64,000 nucleotides of DNA from Lewinella sp. IMCC34191 (GTDB taxonomy: Bacteria; Bacteroidota; Bacteroidia; Chitinophagales; Saprospiraceae), in contig NZ_QNQZ01000002.1 of NCBI RefSeq assembly GCF_003390935.1, positions 310,001 to 374,000 on the forward strand. Reading direction: 5' to 3'. The notes below the pieces were generated by a model that was given only the letters and a program-made list of their open reading frames with translations, was not told the origin of the DNA and ran no database searches. The position numbers and the translations under genes are program-made. Shown piece by piece: positions 27,142 to 36,044 of the stretch (its first letter is position 1; each line of letters starts with the position of its first letter).

Positions 27142-28161
27142 TCACTCGACGGACCCGCCCGCTGAGATGATAAATTCCCCGTTGCGCTTAATGATGCTGG
27201 TCTGCGTTGTTTTAGCCAGCAAGCTCATCGTGGAATCCATATTCGTGGTGGGCAGGGCGAGGGTGAATACCTCATCCTTCAGTGCATCGTCGGTGATGCT
27301 GAATTTTAACTCGTTGGCAATCGCCAGGTCTTCCAAAATGCTGAGCAGGGGTTGCTCGCGAAAGATCAGCACGCCTCTTTTCCATGCGGTTTCGGTTTCT
27401 ATTTCGGCGGGTTTGGGCGGGGCCAGCTGCCGCGATTTAGCGGAATACGTCAGGGACTCCCCCGGTTCCAGGGCAAGCGTTTTCACTCCGGCGTTTCCTT
27501 CGAGGGCCACGTTTACTTTGCCCTCTTCCAGGAAGACCTCGGTTTCCTCACGGCGGGTGCTTACGTTGAACACCGTACCGAGCACCTCTACCGTGAGGTC
27601 GGGGGTGCGCACCGAGAACTTGGCGTTGGTTGCCGGCTGTTTCGTCACCTCGAAGTAGGCTTCCCCTTCCAGTTGCACGAAGCGGTCCGCTCCGTCCTCC
27701 CAGTCGGCGGCGTAGCTCAGGGAAGAGTTGCCGTTGAGGGTCACCCGGGAGCCGTCGGGCAGGCTGAGTTGCTCGATCTGCCCGGGCCCCGTGGCGAAGG
27801 TGATCGGGGTGTTGTCTTCCCCCCGGAAAAGCAACAGGAAGGCCGCCACGCCGATGACCACGGCCGCGGCCGCGGCAACGCGCCAGTAGCCGCCGATTCG
27901 CCGGACCCGCGGCTGCATCCCGATACCCGCTTCGACCCGGGAGAAAATGCGGGCTTGCTCCTTCTTCCTGATTCCGTCTTCGTCGCCCTGGTCGCCGGAC
28001 ACCGGTTCTTCCGGCAATTCCGCCAGCAGGCGCTCCAGCACTTCCGGGGGGGAAGCTTCATCCGACTGACGCAGGAGGTGGAACAACTGATGCAGTTCGG
28101 CCGGGGAGGCTTCCCCCCGGTAGAGTTTCTCAGTCAGCTGTTCCATTACCGGATCTTTCAT
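27142..28161 (-). CDS. FecR-type anti-sigma factor
   Basis: 339 residues from MKDPVMEQLTEKLYRG (28161); the frame extends 10 codons further. An N-terminal cytosolic helical region is followed by one TM helix (about residues 90-110: VAAAAAVVIGVAAFLLLF). The periplasmic part carries the FecR signature (LPDGSRVTLNGNSSLSYA; GEAYFEVTKQ; TVFNVSTRREETEVFLEEG) and a C-terminal STN-like segment (LLSILEDLAIANELKFSI). It should hold the ECF sigma factor inactive until the STN-SusC partner signals. It is the first gene of the PUL operon, divergent from the sigma gene across 146 bp. Confidence 0.93.
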   Translation of the reverse strand: MKDPVMEQLTEKLYRGEASPAELHQLFHLLRQSDEASPPEVLERLLAELPEEPVSGDQGDEDGIRKKEQARIFSRVEAGIGMQPRVRRIGGYWRVAAAAAVVIGVAAFLLLFRGEDNTPITFATGPGQIEQLSLPDGSRVTLNGNSSLSYAADWEDGADRFVQLEGEAYFEVTKQPATNAKFSVRTPDLTVEVLGTVFNVSTRREETEVFLEEGKVNVALEGNAGVKTLALEPGESLTYSAKSRQLAPPKPAEIETETAWKRGVLIFREQPLLSILEDLAIANELKFSITDDALKDEVFTLALPTTNMDSTMSLLAKTTQTSIIKRNGEFIISAGGSVE

Positions 28162-28307
28162 AGTTACGTGAGGGGTGTCTTTCCGGCCCACTCATACCTA
28201 CTCCAATTTGAATTTGGAAAGGGATTACCCGGACAGGATAAATTTTTAAATTTTTCCTATTTACGCAATGAAACGCTAATTTACCCTGGCCAAATCGTAC
28301 GGTCATC

Positions 28308-28886
28308 ATGCAAACCAAGGAGGAACGACAGTTAGTAGCGGGTTTCATCGCCGGTGATCACGATTGTTTCCGTCAGCTCTTCGGGAAATACCAGGGGAAG
28401 ATCTACACCTTTTGCCTCGGCCTGATCAGGCGGCAGGACCTGGCGGAAGAAGCCACCGCCGACGTATTCATCCAGCTCTGGAAGCGGCGCTCCGTCGTCG
28501 ATCCCGAGCGTCCGCTATCCGCCCTGCTACACAAGATCGCCCGCGATACCGCCTTCAATTACCTGAAGAAAATTGCCGCCGATCAGCGCTTAGCTACCGC
28601 CTTCGCCGAAAACTACCCGCTGGTCACCCACCGCGACGGCGACCACCAACTGATTGCCCGGGAGCAGTCGCAGCTCATCCAGCAAACCATTGAGCTGCTG
28701 CCCCCCGTACGGCGGCGCATCTTCATCCTGCACTACTACCAGGGGGTCGGGAACGGCATGATCGCCGACATACTCCGCATTTCCCCCCACACCGTCAAGA
28801 GCCAACTGGTCAAGGCGCGGCACTTCCTGCGGGAGCGGCTGGCCGAAGCGGTCTGGCTCCTCCTGCTCCTCGGCAAGGACCTGTAA
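28308..28886 (+). CDS. ECF RNA polymerase sigma factor
   Basis: 192 residues. Region 2 is visible as FRQLFGKYQGKIYTFCLGL...DLAEEATADVFIQLWKRR, and region 4 as IELLPPVRRRIFILHYYQGVGNGMIADILRISPHTVKSQL, a helix-turn-helix. Divergent from the FecR gene, it most likely directs transcription of the FecR-SusC-SusD-enzyme operon. A terminator hairpin follows 33 bp after its stop. Confidence 0.95.
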   Translation: MQTKEERQLVAGFIAGDHDCFRQLFGKYQGKIYTFCLGLIRRQDLAEEATADVFIQLWKRRSVVDPERPLSALLHKIARDTAFNYLKKIAADQRLATAFAENYPLVTHRDGDHQLIAREQSQLIQQTIELLPPVRRRIFILHYYQGVGNGMIADILRISPHTVKSQLVKARHFLRERLAEAVWLLLLLGKDL

Positions 28887-28919
28887 ATCGCGGCTTACGC
28901 GTAGCGCGGCACCGGGAAC

Positions 28920-28953
28920 GACAAGACCCGCAGCGTCCGCTACGGGTCTTGTC
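28920..28953. terminator. Bidirectional terminator hairpin between convergent genes
   Basis: GACAAGACCCG pairs with CGGGTCTTGTC around a 12-base loop, and an outer CGGC/GCCG extends the stem. It lies between the sigma factor gene and the convergent isomerase-like gene. Confidence 0.75.
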
Positions 28954-28981
28954 GCGCCGTGACAGGGGGCTTGAAAACCGC

Positions 28982-29896
28982 TTACTCGAAGCCGATCTCC
29001 TCCAGTCCCTTGTGGCTGATTTCAATAGCCTCCATGGGCGTCTCATTGAAGGTAGCGTCCTGCTCCACCAGGTAGAATTCCATACCGGATTGATCCTTCG
29101 CGGCCAGGATGCGGTCGAAGTCGATGCTGCCCGTACCCACCGGAGCGAAGCGGCCCTGGTCGTCCATATCCTTCACGTGCCAGGCCTTGAACCGGCCGGG
29201 GTACTTGCCGAAGTACTCGACGGGGTCGGCGCCAGCCTTGGTCACCCAGTACAGGTCCATCTGGAAGTTCAGGTCGTCGGGGTTGGAGTTCTCGAGAAAG
29301 TAGTCCATGGGGACGATGCCTTCCTCGTTCTCGATAAATTCGAAGTCGTGGTTGTGGTACAGAGCCTTCATCCCCTGGGCGGAAGCCTCCGCGGCGATGG
29401 CGTTGATGATGTCGGAGGCGTCGGCCACCGTGCCCGTCATGCCCAGCTTCTGCGTGGCGGGGTCATACTTGAACAGCCCTTCCGGCGGTACGGGGATCAC
29501 GATGTACTCGAAGCCGGCGGCCTTGGCATCGGCGATCTCCTTTTTCGCGTTCGCGCGGGTCATGCTGCTCTGGTGGCTGCTCATGGGTTTCAGGCCCACC
29601 TCGTCGAGCATCGCCTTGAAGGCGGCGGGCGCCATGCCGTAGTACTTCCCATCGCTGTACCCGGCGGCCTCGATGTACTCGTAACCCAGGTCGGCGACCG
29701 CTTCCAGTACGGCGCGCGGGTCCTTACCCATCGTATCCCGCAGGGTGTAGAGGGCGATGCCACCGAATCGGTCGGTGTCGGTTTCGGCGACCGTGTTGGC
29801 GGCCACTTCGCCGTTATCCTGTGAATTGTTGGTGCCGCAGGCGGTGAAAACGAGCAAAGGCAAGATCACCAGGGCGTGATAGAAAGTACGTAGCAT
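28982..29896 (-). CDS. Sugar phosphate isomerase/epimerase-like lipoprotein (TIM barrel)
   Basis: 304 residues from MLRTFYHALVILPL (29896), with lipobox VFTAC. The upstream 26 codons of the open frame are discarded because the signal begins here. The xylose isomerase-like barrel is visible in FGGIALYTLRDTMGKDPRAVLEAVADLGYEYIE, GLKPMSSHQ, YHNHDFEF, QMDLYWVTKAG and WHVKDMDDQGRFAPVGTGSIDF, the metal-binding pattern of the AP-endonuclease-2 family. Secreted members are common in Bacteroidota; the substrate is unknown. It may act on sugars released by the adjacent locus, but that is context only. Confidence 0.88.
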   Translation of the reverse strand: MLRTFYHALVILPLLVFTACGTNNSQDNGEVAANTVAETDTDRFGGIALYTLRDTMGKDPRAVLEAVADLGYEYIEAAGYSDGKYYGMAPAAFKAMLDEVGLKPMSSHQSSMTRANAKKEIADAKAAGFEYIVIPVPPEGLFKYDPATQKLGMTGTVADASDIINAIAAEASAQGMKALYHNHDFEFIENEEGIVPMDYFLENSNPDDLNFQMDLYWVTKAGADPVEYFGKYPGRFKAWHVKDMDDQGRFAPVGTGSIDFDRILAAKDQSGMEFYLVEQDATFNETPMEAIEISHKGLEEIGFE

Positions 29897-30080
29897 GATG
29901 CAATAATTTAGGTCAAGGATAAAGCATTCGGCTGATATACGAGGGTAAGCGGCGGGATGAAGCGGAAAGATCAATCCGTGTCGGCAGACGAGCTACCGCT
30001 CGGCGGACGACGCTAGCGACCCGACCAAACCCCACGCACGCGCAACAGTTCAATAGCCACCCCATGCAAGAACAACACCT

Positions 30081-30740
30081 ATGAAGATCACGAAGTACCT
30101 CCATTCCTGTTTGCTCCTCGAGCACGATAACCAACGACTACTCTTCGATCCGGGAAGTTTCAGCTTTGCCCACGGCGAGGTCGATGCGATGAAGCTCACG
30201 GACATCGATTACCTGGTCATCACGCACAATCACCCGGACCATCTCTTCCTGCCGGCCATCAAGCAAATCGTCGCCAACAACGACCTGGAGATCATCGCCA
30301 ACCAAGAGGTGGCCGACAAGCTCCAGGGGGAAAGCTTCGAGGTAACCGTCTTCGAGGAGGGGAAGCGGCAATTCGGGGCCTTTCACCTGGAGGCGGTACC
30401 GGTAAGCCACGAACCCATTCTGTCCGATACGATGCCCGTGGTGACGGCTTTCTACATCAACGATTCGGTGCTTAACCCCGGCGATTCCTTCAGCGAAGAC
30501 CTGCTGCGCTTCCGGGGGTGCGACGTATTGCTGTGCCCCATCATGGCGCCCTTTCTGACGGAGGTACAAGCCTTCGACTTCATGACGAAAATGCAACCGA
30601 AGGCGGTGATCCCGGTACACGATGGCTACGCGAAAGAGTACTTCGTCCAGGCCCGGCAGAAAAACTACGCGGCTTACCTGGAGAAAAATGGAATCGGCTT
30701 CCACGGCCTCGTCGTGGCGGGCGAAAGCGTGGAAGTCTAG
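30081..30740 (+). CDS. Metallo-beta-lactamase fold hydrolase (UlaG-like)
   Basis: 219 residues without signal peptide, so cytosolic. The metal-binding motif VITHNHPDH (HxHxDH-like) follows a typical N-terminus (MKITKYLHSCLLLEHDNQRLLFDPGSF). Later ligands appear in EAVPVSHEP, the central region LNPGDSF, and the C-terminal AVIPVHDGY. This pattern is shared with L-ascorbate-6-phosphate lactonase-like and other MBL-fold hydrolases. The specific reaction is not deducible. Confidence 0.88.
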   Translation: MKITKYLHSCLLLEHDNQRLLFDPGSFSFAHGEVDAMKLTDIDYLVITHNHPDHLFLPAIKQIVANNDLEIIANQEVADKLQGESFEVTVFEEGKRQFGAFHLEAVPVSHEPILSDTMPVVTAFYINDSVLNPGDSFSEDLLRFRGCDVLLCPIMAPFLTEVQAFDFMTKMQPKAVIPVHDGYAKEYFVQARQKNYAAYLEKNGIGFHGLVVAGESVEV

Positions 30741-30757
30741 GTCGCGCCATATATAAA

Positions 30758-30790
30758 ACACACCGGCCCGTATCGCTACGGGCCGGCGTG
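30758..30790. terminator. Bidirectional terminator hairpin
   Basis: CACCGGCCCGTA-TCGC-TACGGGCCGGCGTG forms a long G+C-rich stem with a tetraloop between the convergent MBL-fold and small lipoprotein genes. Confidence 0.75.
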
Positions 30791-30835
30791 CCTGGGAGGT
30801 TATTAGGGAAGCAGCAGCAGCAGTTATGGTAATGC

Positions 30836-31273
30836 CTACCGCTGCACCATTTCCTCCGCCTGGGTGATCAGGGTCTGCAGTTGTTCCCGGTCGGTAGCTT
30901 CTCCGGCGCGGAGGCGGGAATTAGCGTCCTCCAGCTGCTCCACGACGGTTTTGAATTCCTGGTGGGCCGTACCCTCCATATTGACGCCTTCCGACATCAG
31001 GGCCGAGATTCCCATTTGCATGTGATCGGCGGCTTCGGAGGCGTGATCGGCGTCCAGGCTGGCCAGGGCGGCATCGAAGTGCTCACTGTAGGTCATATCC
31101 CCGGTGAGCGCGGTCGAATCCTCCATCTCCATCGGCTGGCTGTTGACTTCGGTAGTGGGGGTATAATCCTGCTCGGCGGCGTCGTACTCCACCTCGTTGG
31201 TGGTGTCGTTACAGCTCGCCAGGGCAAGGCCTAACATGCCGCAAATAATGATGTGTTTCATATTGGTTTTCAT
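30836..31273 (-). CDS. Small acidic helical lipoprotein, unknown
   Basis: 145 residues from MKTNMKHIIICGM (31273; Met5 at 31261 is also possible), with lipobox LALASC. The mature part begins with a Thr/Glu-rich linker and continues as amphipathic helices with regularly spaced His and Met residues (HFDAALASLDADHASEAADHMQMG; EQLEDANSRLRAG). The composition could suit metal binding, but no family was recognised. The hairpin at 30758 terminates it. Confidence 0.7.
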   Translation of the reverse strand: MKTNMKHIIICGMLGLALASCNDTTNEVEYDAAEQDYTPTTEVNSQPMEMEDSTALTGDMTYSEHFDAALASLDADHASEAADHMQMGISALMSEGVNMEGTAHQEFKTVVEQLEDANSRLRAGEATDREQLQTLITQAEEMVQR

Positions 31274-31734
31274 TTCAATGGATGCTAAAACGTACACGCG
31301 CAACGCGGCACGAGCGGATCGTTTATGATCCAGCTATAGAACAATCGGTGGTTCGATGTTGGCGTCGGTGGGGGCATAATTATTTTTACTTCTTCCCCCC
31401 TGCCGATGATGTACGAAGCCCCCCACCCTTCTCGCTGTTGAAGCGGGCGGCGGAGCGCAGGTAAATACCTTATACCGGCAGCGAAGGACATACAAAATTC
31501 CGCAACCCGGCCCTGCCCATCCTGGTATATGCACAGTATCCAAGCAGCGTGCGTCGGCAGTAGGATGCAGGATTTTTGCCCTCACTCCCGTCCTATTCCC
31601 TCTTCGTAATCCGCCAGGCAATCGCGAAGCTGAAGTCTCGGCTCGTAGAGCGCTCGACCTTCGACTATCGTACGGTGAGCCGCTTTATTCGCCCCCTTAG
31701 AAGTATACACGTATGAACCCCGCCACAATGAAAG
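31274..31734. other. Intergenic stretch, nothing recognised
   Basis: About 460 bases between the small lipoprotein and GH78. Short open frames here have no protein-like composition. I see no terminator, RNA gene or repeat. Confidence 0.4.
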
Positions 31735-34128
31735 TCACATCTCCAGCGTATTCTCTCCACCGACCAGCTCCACTACCCGACCACGCCAGACGAACTCACC
31801 AATGATTCCCTCCGGCAAGGTAACTCGCCCCGTACCGGCGTCAAGATCGTACACCACCACGATTTCCCCGGCCGGATGCGGCATAGAACCACTAATCCGC
31901 CGGATTTCACCCAAGTGGGGTTGGATCCGCACCGTGCGGAAATGCGGCGATGCACTATCGATACCCAGGATGGTCCGGTAGAATTCGATATTCGGGCTGG
32001 ACCCCCAGGCGTGGCAATCCGAGCGGGTATCCTCCACGTTGGAATCCTCGCCCCAGGTGGTCAGGCCGAGGTCCATATTTTTTCGCCAGATATCGAGCCA
32101 GTCCAGGTAATCATCGCCCAGGCCCGCCCGGGTGAGCGCCTGGTGCAGGTAGTATTTGAAGTAGATGGAAGCGGGTGCCAGATCTTCTTCGGAGAGCATG
32201 CGCCGGCCGAGCGGCGCCAGATCGCCTTCCGGTACGAGACCGGCCAGGATCGCCAGGGCGTTCGCGTGCTGGGAATAACTGGCGTGGTCTTCCGTATCCG
32301 CGAAGAGACCGCGGTCGGCGGTCCAGTATTTTTTCCGGATGGTGTTCGAGAGTCGGTCGATTTCCTCCTCGTAGGCCTCGGCGAAAGCGGCCATCCCTAA
32401 TTCCTGCTCCAGCTGACGCGCATTTTGGTAGGCCAGCAGAAGCTGGAGGTCCAGGACCGATGAGAAACCGGCTTCGCTCCGGGGCGGCTCTCCCCGGGCC
32501 CATTCGTTCACCCAGTCGGAGTAGGCCCAGTTGGGCACGTTGCGGAGCGAACCGTCGGCGTCCTGGAAGTCGCTGAAGTAGTCCAGCACCTGGCGGATAC
32601 CGAAAAGCTTCTCGCGTACGAAGGCCGGGTCGTCCCCGTACCACATGTAATCGCGCAGCATACCGATGTACCAGAGCGAAAAGGGCGCGATGATCTGCCG
32701 GATATTGGTCGGGTAGCGGCTCAGGGTAATGCCCTCCGGCTGCCGCGAGTAGTTCATCAGGTTGAGGGCGTTGCGGACCAGCCGGTCGTCACCCGTATTG
32801 TAGAGGGAGACCAGCGCCTGGATGCGCGTATCGCCGATGTACTGCAGCTGCTCCCAGTACGGACAATCCATATACGTATCCATCGCGCAGAGCCGGGCCG
32901 TTCGCCATCCGATGTCCAGTATGGTATCTATTTCGGCTATGGGCGACTCCAGCTGCGCGCGCCGCTCGAAGGGGTAGCCCACCGCCTCGGCCGTTATGTC
33001 CGCTACGACGAGGGGCTCGTCGGCGGTCACGATCTCGAGTTGGAGGTAGCGATAGGTGCGGTAAGAAAGGGGGGTGAAGCGCTGCTGCCCCTCCCCACCG
33101 GTATAGATGCTGTCCACCCGGCCCACCATGGTTTTGCCCTCGATCCGGTCGCGGTTTCCTTTCGTCCGTAGGTCATCCTCGTAGAGGGCCTCGGCGTAGG
33201 TGACGACGACCAATGCCCCCTCCCCCCCGCTGAGGTGGAGCGTAGGGAAGGCATTCGTGAGGTAGGCCTGATCCAGCAATACCCTGGCCCGGGTCCGAGC
33301 CGGCACGGTCAGTGGTTCCGAGCCAGTCGGGAAGCCATCGGGGACCTCCACCCCCTCCGCCCGGCGCACCGTGGCCAGGCGTTCTTCCCGAACCTCCATC
33401 TGTGGCACGACCGAAGCCAGTAATCGCCAGGGCTCGCGTGCGTCCATACCCACGGTGTGGCGCGGTACGCCGCGAACCAGCGCCGCGGCAGCCAACCAAT
33501 CACCATCGTCGTAGTCCGGCATTTCCCAGCCCGTGACCCGCCCGGCAAGATCTACCCGGTCACCGGGACCGGCCACGTAGTACCCTTGCAGATCGATCAT
33601 TCCGGGGATGCGACTAGACCGGCTGATCGGTATGGGCCGGTAGCTATCGTCACGCCGAGCTACCCAGGTGGTATCGGTATTAACGGTCTCCGCAACGGGA
33701 TCGGCTCCCTGCAGAATAAGCCCCGTACGGTAGGTGATCTGCGCTTCCTGCCGGTAGGGCCCGGCATTCCAAACCCGTACCGCCAGGGTATTTTTGCCGG
33801 GCCGCAGCAGCGGGGCCAGATCGAGCCGGTCGTAGTTCCAGTGGTCGAGGTCGCTCTTGGCCGGCCCGCGACCGGCGAACTTGCCGTTGACGCGGAGCTC
33901 GTAGACATTGTCCGCGGATATCAGGACGGGAAAGGTATCCGTACCCTCCGGCAGATCGATTGATTTACGGAAGTAATACACCCCGTAGGCCTCCGGGTCC
34001 GCGTCCGGCGCGGTGATCCATTCGGCGGGCCAGTGACTCCGTTCGAGGTCGGGCATCCGAGCCTGGCCGGTCACGGGGAAATAAGCGATGACGAATAACC
34101 AGAAAAGAGCCAGGGGTAACGAACGCAT
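31735..34128 (-). CDS. GH78-type alpha-L-rhamnosidase
   Basis: 797 residues with a signal peptide (MRSLPLALFWLFVIAYFPVTGQA). The N-terminal beta-sandwich domains resemble the rhamnosidase N-terminal and concanavalin-like parts (YYFRKSIDLPEGTD; ADNVYELRVNGKFAGRGP). The six-hairpin catalytic domain has YMDCPYWEQLQYIGDTRIQ and GLTTWGEDSNVEDTRSDCHAWGSSP, where the WGE and DCHAW segments line the active site of this family. A small C-terminal beta domain follows. The expected activity is release of terminal alpha-L-rhamnose. With the BNR_4 enzyme and GH3 nearby, a rhamnose-containing (ulvan- or gum-like) glycan is a reasonable guess. Confidence 0.9.
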   Translation of the reverse strand: MRSLPLALFWLFVIAYFPVTGQARMPDLERSHWPAEWITAPDADPEAYGVYYFRKSIDLPEGTDTFPVLISADNVYELRVNGKFAGRGPAKSDLDHWNYDRLDLAPLLRPGKNTLAVRVWNAGPYRQEAQITYRTGLILQGADPVAETVNTDTTWVARRDDSYRPIPISRSSRIPGMIDLQGYYVAGPGDRVDLAGRVTGWEMPDYDDGDWLAAAALVRGVPRHTVGMDAREPWRLLASVVPQMEVREERLATVRRAEGVEVPDGFPTGSEPLTVPARTRARVLLDQAYLTNAFPTLHLSGGEGALVVVTYAEALYEDDLRTKGNRDRIEGKTMVGRVDSIYTGGEGQQRFTPLSYRTYRYLQLEIVTADEPLVVADITAEAVGYPFERRAQLESPIAEIDTILDIGWRTARLCAMDTYMDCPYWEQLQYIGDTRIQALVSLYNTGDDRLVRNALNLMNYSRQPEGITLSRYPTNIRQIIAPFSLWYIGMLRDYMWYGDDPAFVREKLFGIRQVLDYFSDFQDADGSLRNVPNWAYSDWVNEWARGEPPRSEAGFSSVLDLQLLLAYQNARQLEQELGMAAFAEAYEEEIDRLSNTIRKKYWTADRGLFADTEDHASYSQHANALAILAGLVPEGDLAPLGRRMLSEEDLAPASIYFKYYLHQALTRAGLGDDYLDWLDIWRKNMDLGLTTWGEDSNVEDTRSDCHAWGSSPNIEFYRTILGIDSASPHFRTVRIQPHLGEIRRISGSMPHPAGEIVVVYDLDAGTGRVTLPEGIIGEFVWRGRVVELVGGENTLEM

Positions 34129-34199
34129 AAAAACGGGTTGATCGACGGGAAGGCCGGTGAATATATCAACTGTACCGCTTGCAGCATCCCGCCTCCCCC

Positions 34200-34733
34200 C
34201 TATTCGGTAAAGGCCGGGGCATACCGGACCCGTCCGCTCACCCCCTTCAGGCTGCCCGGCCTCAGCTCGACGACCATTGCGTTTTCGGCGGGAACGTCGA
34301 AGGGGAGTTCGATGCCAAAATGGTGGGCGGGCCGGTAGCCGAAGCGGGGGTAGTAAGCCGCGTGCCCCAGCAGCACGACGGAACCGAACCCGATTGCGTA
34401 AGCCCGGCGGTGTGCCTCCCGGATCAGCGCAGTGCCAACCCCCCGACCGCGAAAGTCAGGATGCACGGCTACCGGGGCCAGCGCCAGGGACGGATGGTTT
34501 CGGTCGCGCCCCTGAATGTCGATCTTGGTGAGCAGAATGTACCCCACGATGCGTTCCTCCTTCTCCGCTACGAGGGATAGTTCCGGCACGAAAGCAGCGG
34601 TATCCCGCAAGCGTTCCACCAGCAGGTGCTCCCGCTGGTCGCTGAAGGCTTCGTTCCGAAAGGCTCGCTCGACCAGGGCGAGCACGGGAGAGCGATCCGC
34701 CGAACGTTCCTGCCGAATGTGAAGGTTCTGCAT
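34200..34733 (-). CDS. GNAT family N-acetyltransferase (YhbS-like)
   Basis: 177 residues. The acetyl-CoA loop is VHPDFRGRGVGTALIREAHRRA, preceded by strand VGYILLTKIDI and LALAPVAV. The C-terminal VVLLGHAAYYPRFGYRPAHHFGI is typical of YhbS-type members. It transfers an acetyl group from acetyl-CoA to an unknown amine. It shares its strand with the SDR gene 39 bp upstream and may be co-transcribed with it. Confidence 0.9.
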   Translation of the reverse strand: MQNLHIRQERSADRSPVLALVERAFRNEAFSDQREHLLVERLRDTAAFVPELSLVAEKEERIVGYILLTKIDIQGRDRNHPSLALAPVAVHPDFRGRGVGTALIREAHRRAYAIGFGSVVLLGHAAYYPRFGYRPAHHFGIELPFDVPAENAMVVELRPGSLKGVSGRVRYAPAFTE

Positions 34734-34772
34734 GGACCTAAAATAGGGACGGCGGAGCGACTGGGGTGCGGA

Positions 34773-35528
34773 TTAGGGTTGATAGATCATTTTGCGGGTC
34801 ATGCCGCCGTCGACGACGAAGTCTTGTCCGGTGATGAAGGCACTGCGGTCGGAGAGAAGGTATGCGACCATATCGGCGATATCCTGCGGGATGCCGACGC
34901 GGCCGACGGGGTGTTGCGCGTGGTCGGCGGCGGAAAGCTCGGCCGGCTCGCGTTCGCTTGCTTTCTGCCAGGGGGTGACGTCGATCCAGCCGGGGCTGAT
35001 GCTGTTCACGCGCACGTCCGGTCCCAGGCTGATGGCCAGTGCGTGGGTGAGCGCGAATATCCCCCCCTTGGAGGCGGAGTAGGCTTCGGTGTCCGGTTCG
35101 GACATCTTTCTACGGGTGGACGACATATTCACGATCGCTCCCCGGCGGTCGCGGAGGTGCGGCGCGGCGTGTTTAGCGCAGAGGAAGGCGCCGGTCAGGT
35201 TCGTACCGATGACCTGGTTCCACTCATCCAGGCTGAGCTTTTCGATCGGTTTATTGATGGCGAAGCCGGCGTTGTTGACCAGGCCGTCGATCCGGCCCCA
35301 TTCTTTGACGACCGTATCGATTGCCTCTTTGACGGATTTTTCGCCGGCCACGTCGGTGGGCAGGAAAAGGGCCTCGCCCCGGCGCTCACTTTCCGCCAGG
35401 GCCTCCCGCCCTGCCTCCTCGTCCTTTTCCAAAAGGGCTACCCGGTAGTGCAGGCCGGCAAGATGCGCGGCGGTGGCGCGGCCGATGCCCTGACCGGCGC
35501 CGGTAATGATTACGACAGGTTTGTCCAT
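34773..35528 (-). CDS. SDR family NAD(P)-dependent oxidoreductase
   Basis: 251 residues from MDKPVVIITGAG (35528); seven extra codons are open upstream. The Rossmann motif TGAGQGIG, the NNAG motif in DGLVNNAGF, catalytic Ser in VNMSSTR and YSASKGG (Tyr-x-x-x-Lys) are all present, with the C-terminal ITGQDFVVDGGMT. It is a classical SDR of normal length. The pattern resembles 3-ketoacyl-ACP reductase or sugar dehydrogenases; the substrate is unknown. Confidence 0.92.
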   Translation of the reverse strand: MDKPVVIITGAGQGIGRATAAHLAGLHYRVALLEKDEEAGREALAESERRGEALFLPTDVAGEKSVKEAIDTVVKEWGRIDGLVNNAGFAINKPIEKLSLDEWNQVIGTNLTGAFLCAKHAAPHLRDRRGAIVNMSSTRRKMSEPDTEAYSASKGGIFALTHALAISLGPDVRVNSISPGWIDVTPWQKASEREPAELSAADHAQHPVGRVGIPQDIADMVAYLLSDRSAFITGQDFVVDGGMTRKMIYQP

Positions 35529-35733
35529 GGCGAAAGCTTTCGCGCTCATTAACCTCGGCTAGCTGGCCGGGTTCGGCGGCGAACCTTCGTCGACCGATTC
35601 TTTCTACCCTCCTGCCTTAATTAATTCTTAAGTCGCAATCGCGCAGCAGGCCAGACTGTTGTACTAACAACTATCGCCGGTAAGCGATACACATTTGAGA
35701 GGCTACTTATACTTTGACGCAACACTCCTTTTT

Positions 35734-35770
35734 AGCCCCGCCCGGTCTTACCCGGCGGGGCTCTTCTTTT
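35734..35770 (+). terminator. Rho-independent terminator
   Basis: AGCCCCGCC and GGCGGGGCT arms with an 11-base loop, followed by CTTCTTTT on the plus strand. No coding gene precedes it on this strand, so it may close a short non-coding transcript starting after about 35640, where a TATACTTTG sequence lies at 35709-35717. Confidence 0.65.
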
Positions 35771-35958
35771 GCCGCTGTTTCTAAATCGTTAACAGTGGCA
35801 ATACGTCCCCTGACTGACCGTTTTAAATCTACATCGTGCGAATTATTTCGCGGATGTCAGTTTCGAGAATCACCTATCCGCCCTTCAGAAATTCCCTTCT
35901 TGGCATTTTGGTGATCCAGGGCTTTTGCCCTGCTCGATGCTGTTATTCATCATCGTAT
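35771..35958. other. Non-coding stretch between two plus-strand terminators
   Basis: The stretch 35771-35988 holds no supported ORF and ends in a second strong terminator (35989-36016). It contains a small CAGGGC-TTTT-GCCCTG hairpin at about 35919 and the 20-bp repeat at 35959. The arrangement suggests one or two small RNAs but no known RNA family was recognised. Confidence 0.35.
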
Positions 35959-35978
35959 TTGTGTTTGTTCATAGTGTC
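35959..35978 (+). repeat. 20-bp exact repeat, copy 1 (second copy at 50769)
   Basis: TTGTGTTTGTTCATAGTGTC occurs here and at 50769-50788, in the same orientation, both times in non-coding DNA upstream of a plus-strand terminator. The flanks are unrelated. Confidence 0.85.
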
Positions 35979-35988
35979 AATTTGATCT

Positions 35989-36016
35989 GGCCCGGCTTTG
36001 CCCGGGCCCTTTTTTT
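35989..36016 (+). terminator. Rho-independent terminator
   Basis: GGCCCGG-CTTTG-CCCGGGCC hairpin followed by CTTTTTTT on the plus strand. It starts only 10 bases after the 20-bp repeat. Confidence 0.75.
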
Positions 36017-36044
36017 GCCCCTACTCGCAACGAATGCCCGTCGG

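Noticed and set aside
28162-28307. Defined promoter in the FecR/sigma divergent region
   Set aside because: A+T-rich and surely regulatory, but I could not fix a -33/-7 pair or an operator with confidence.
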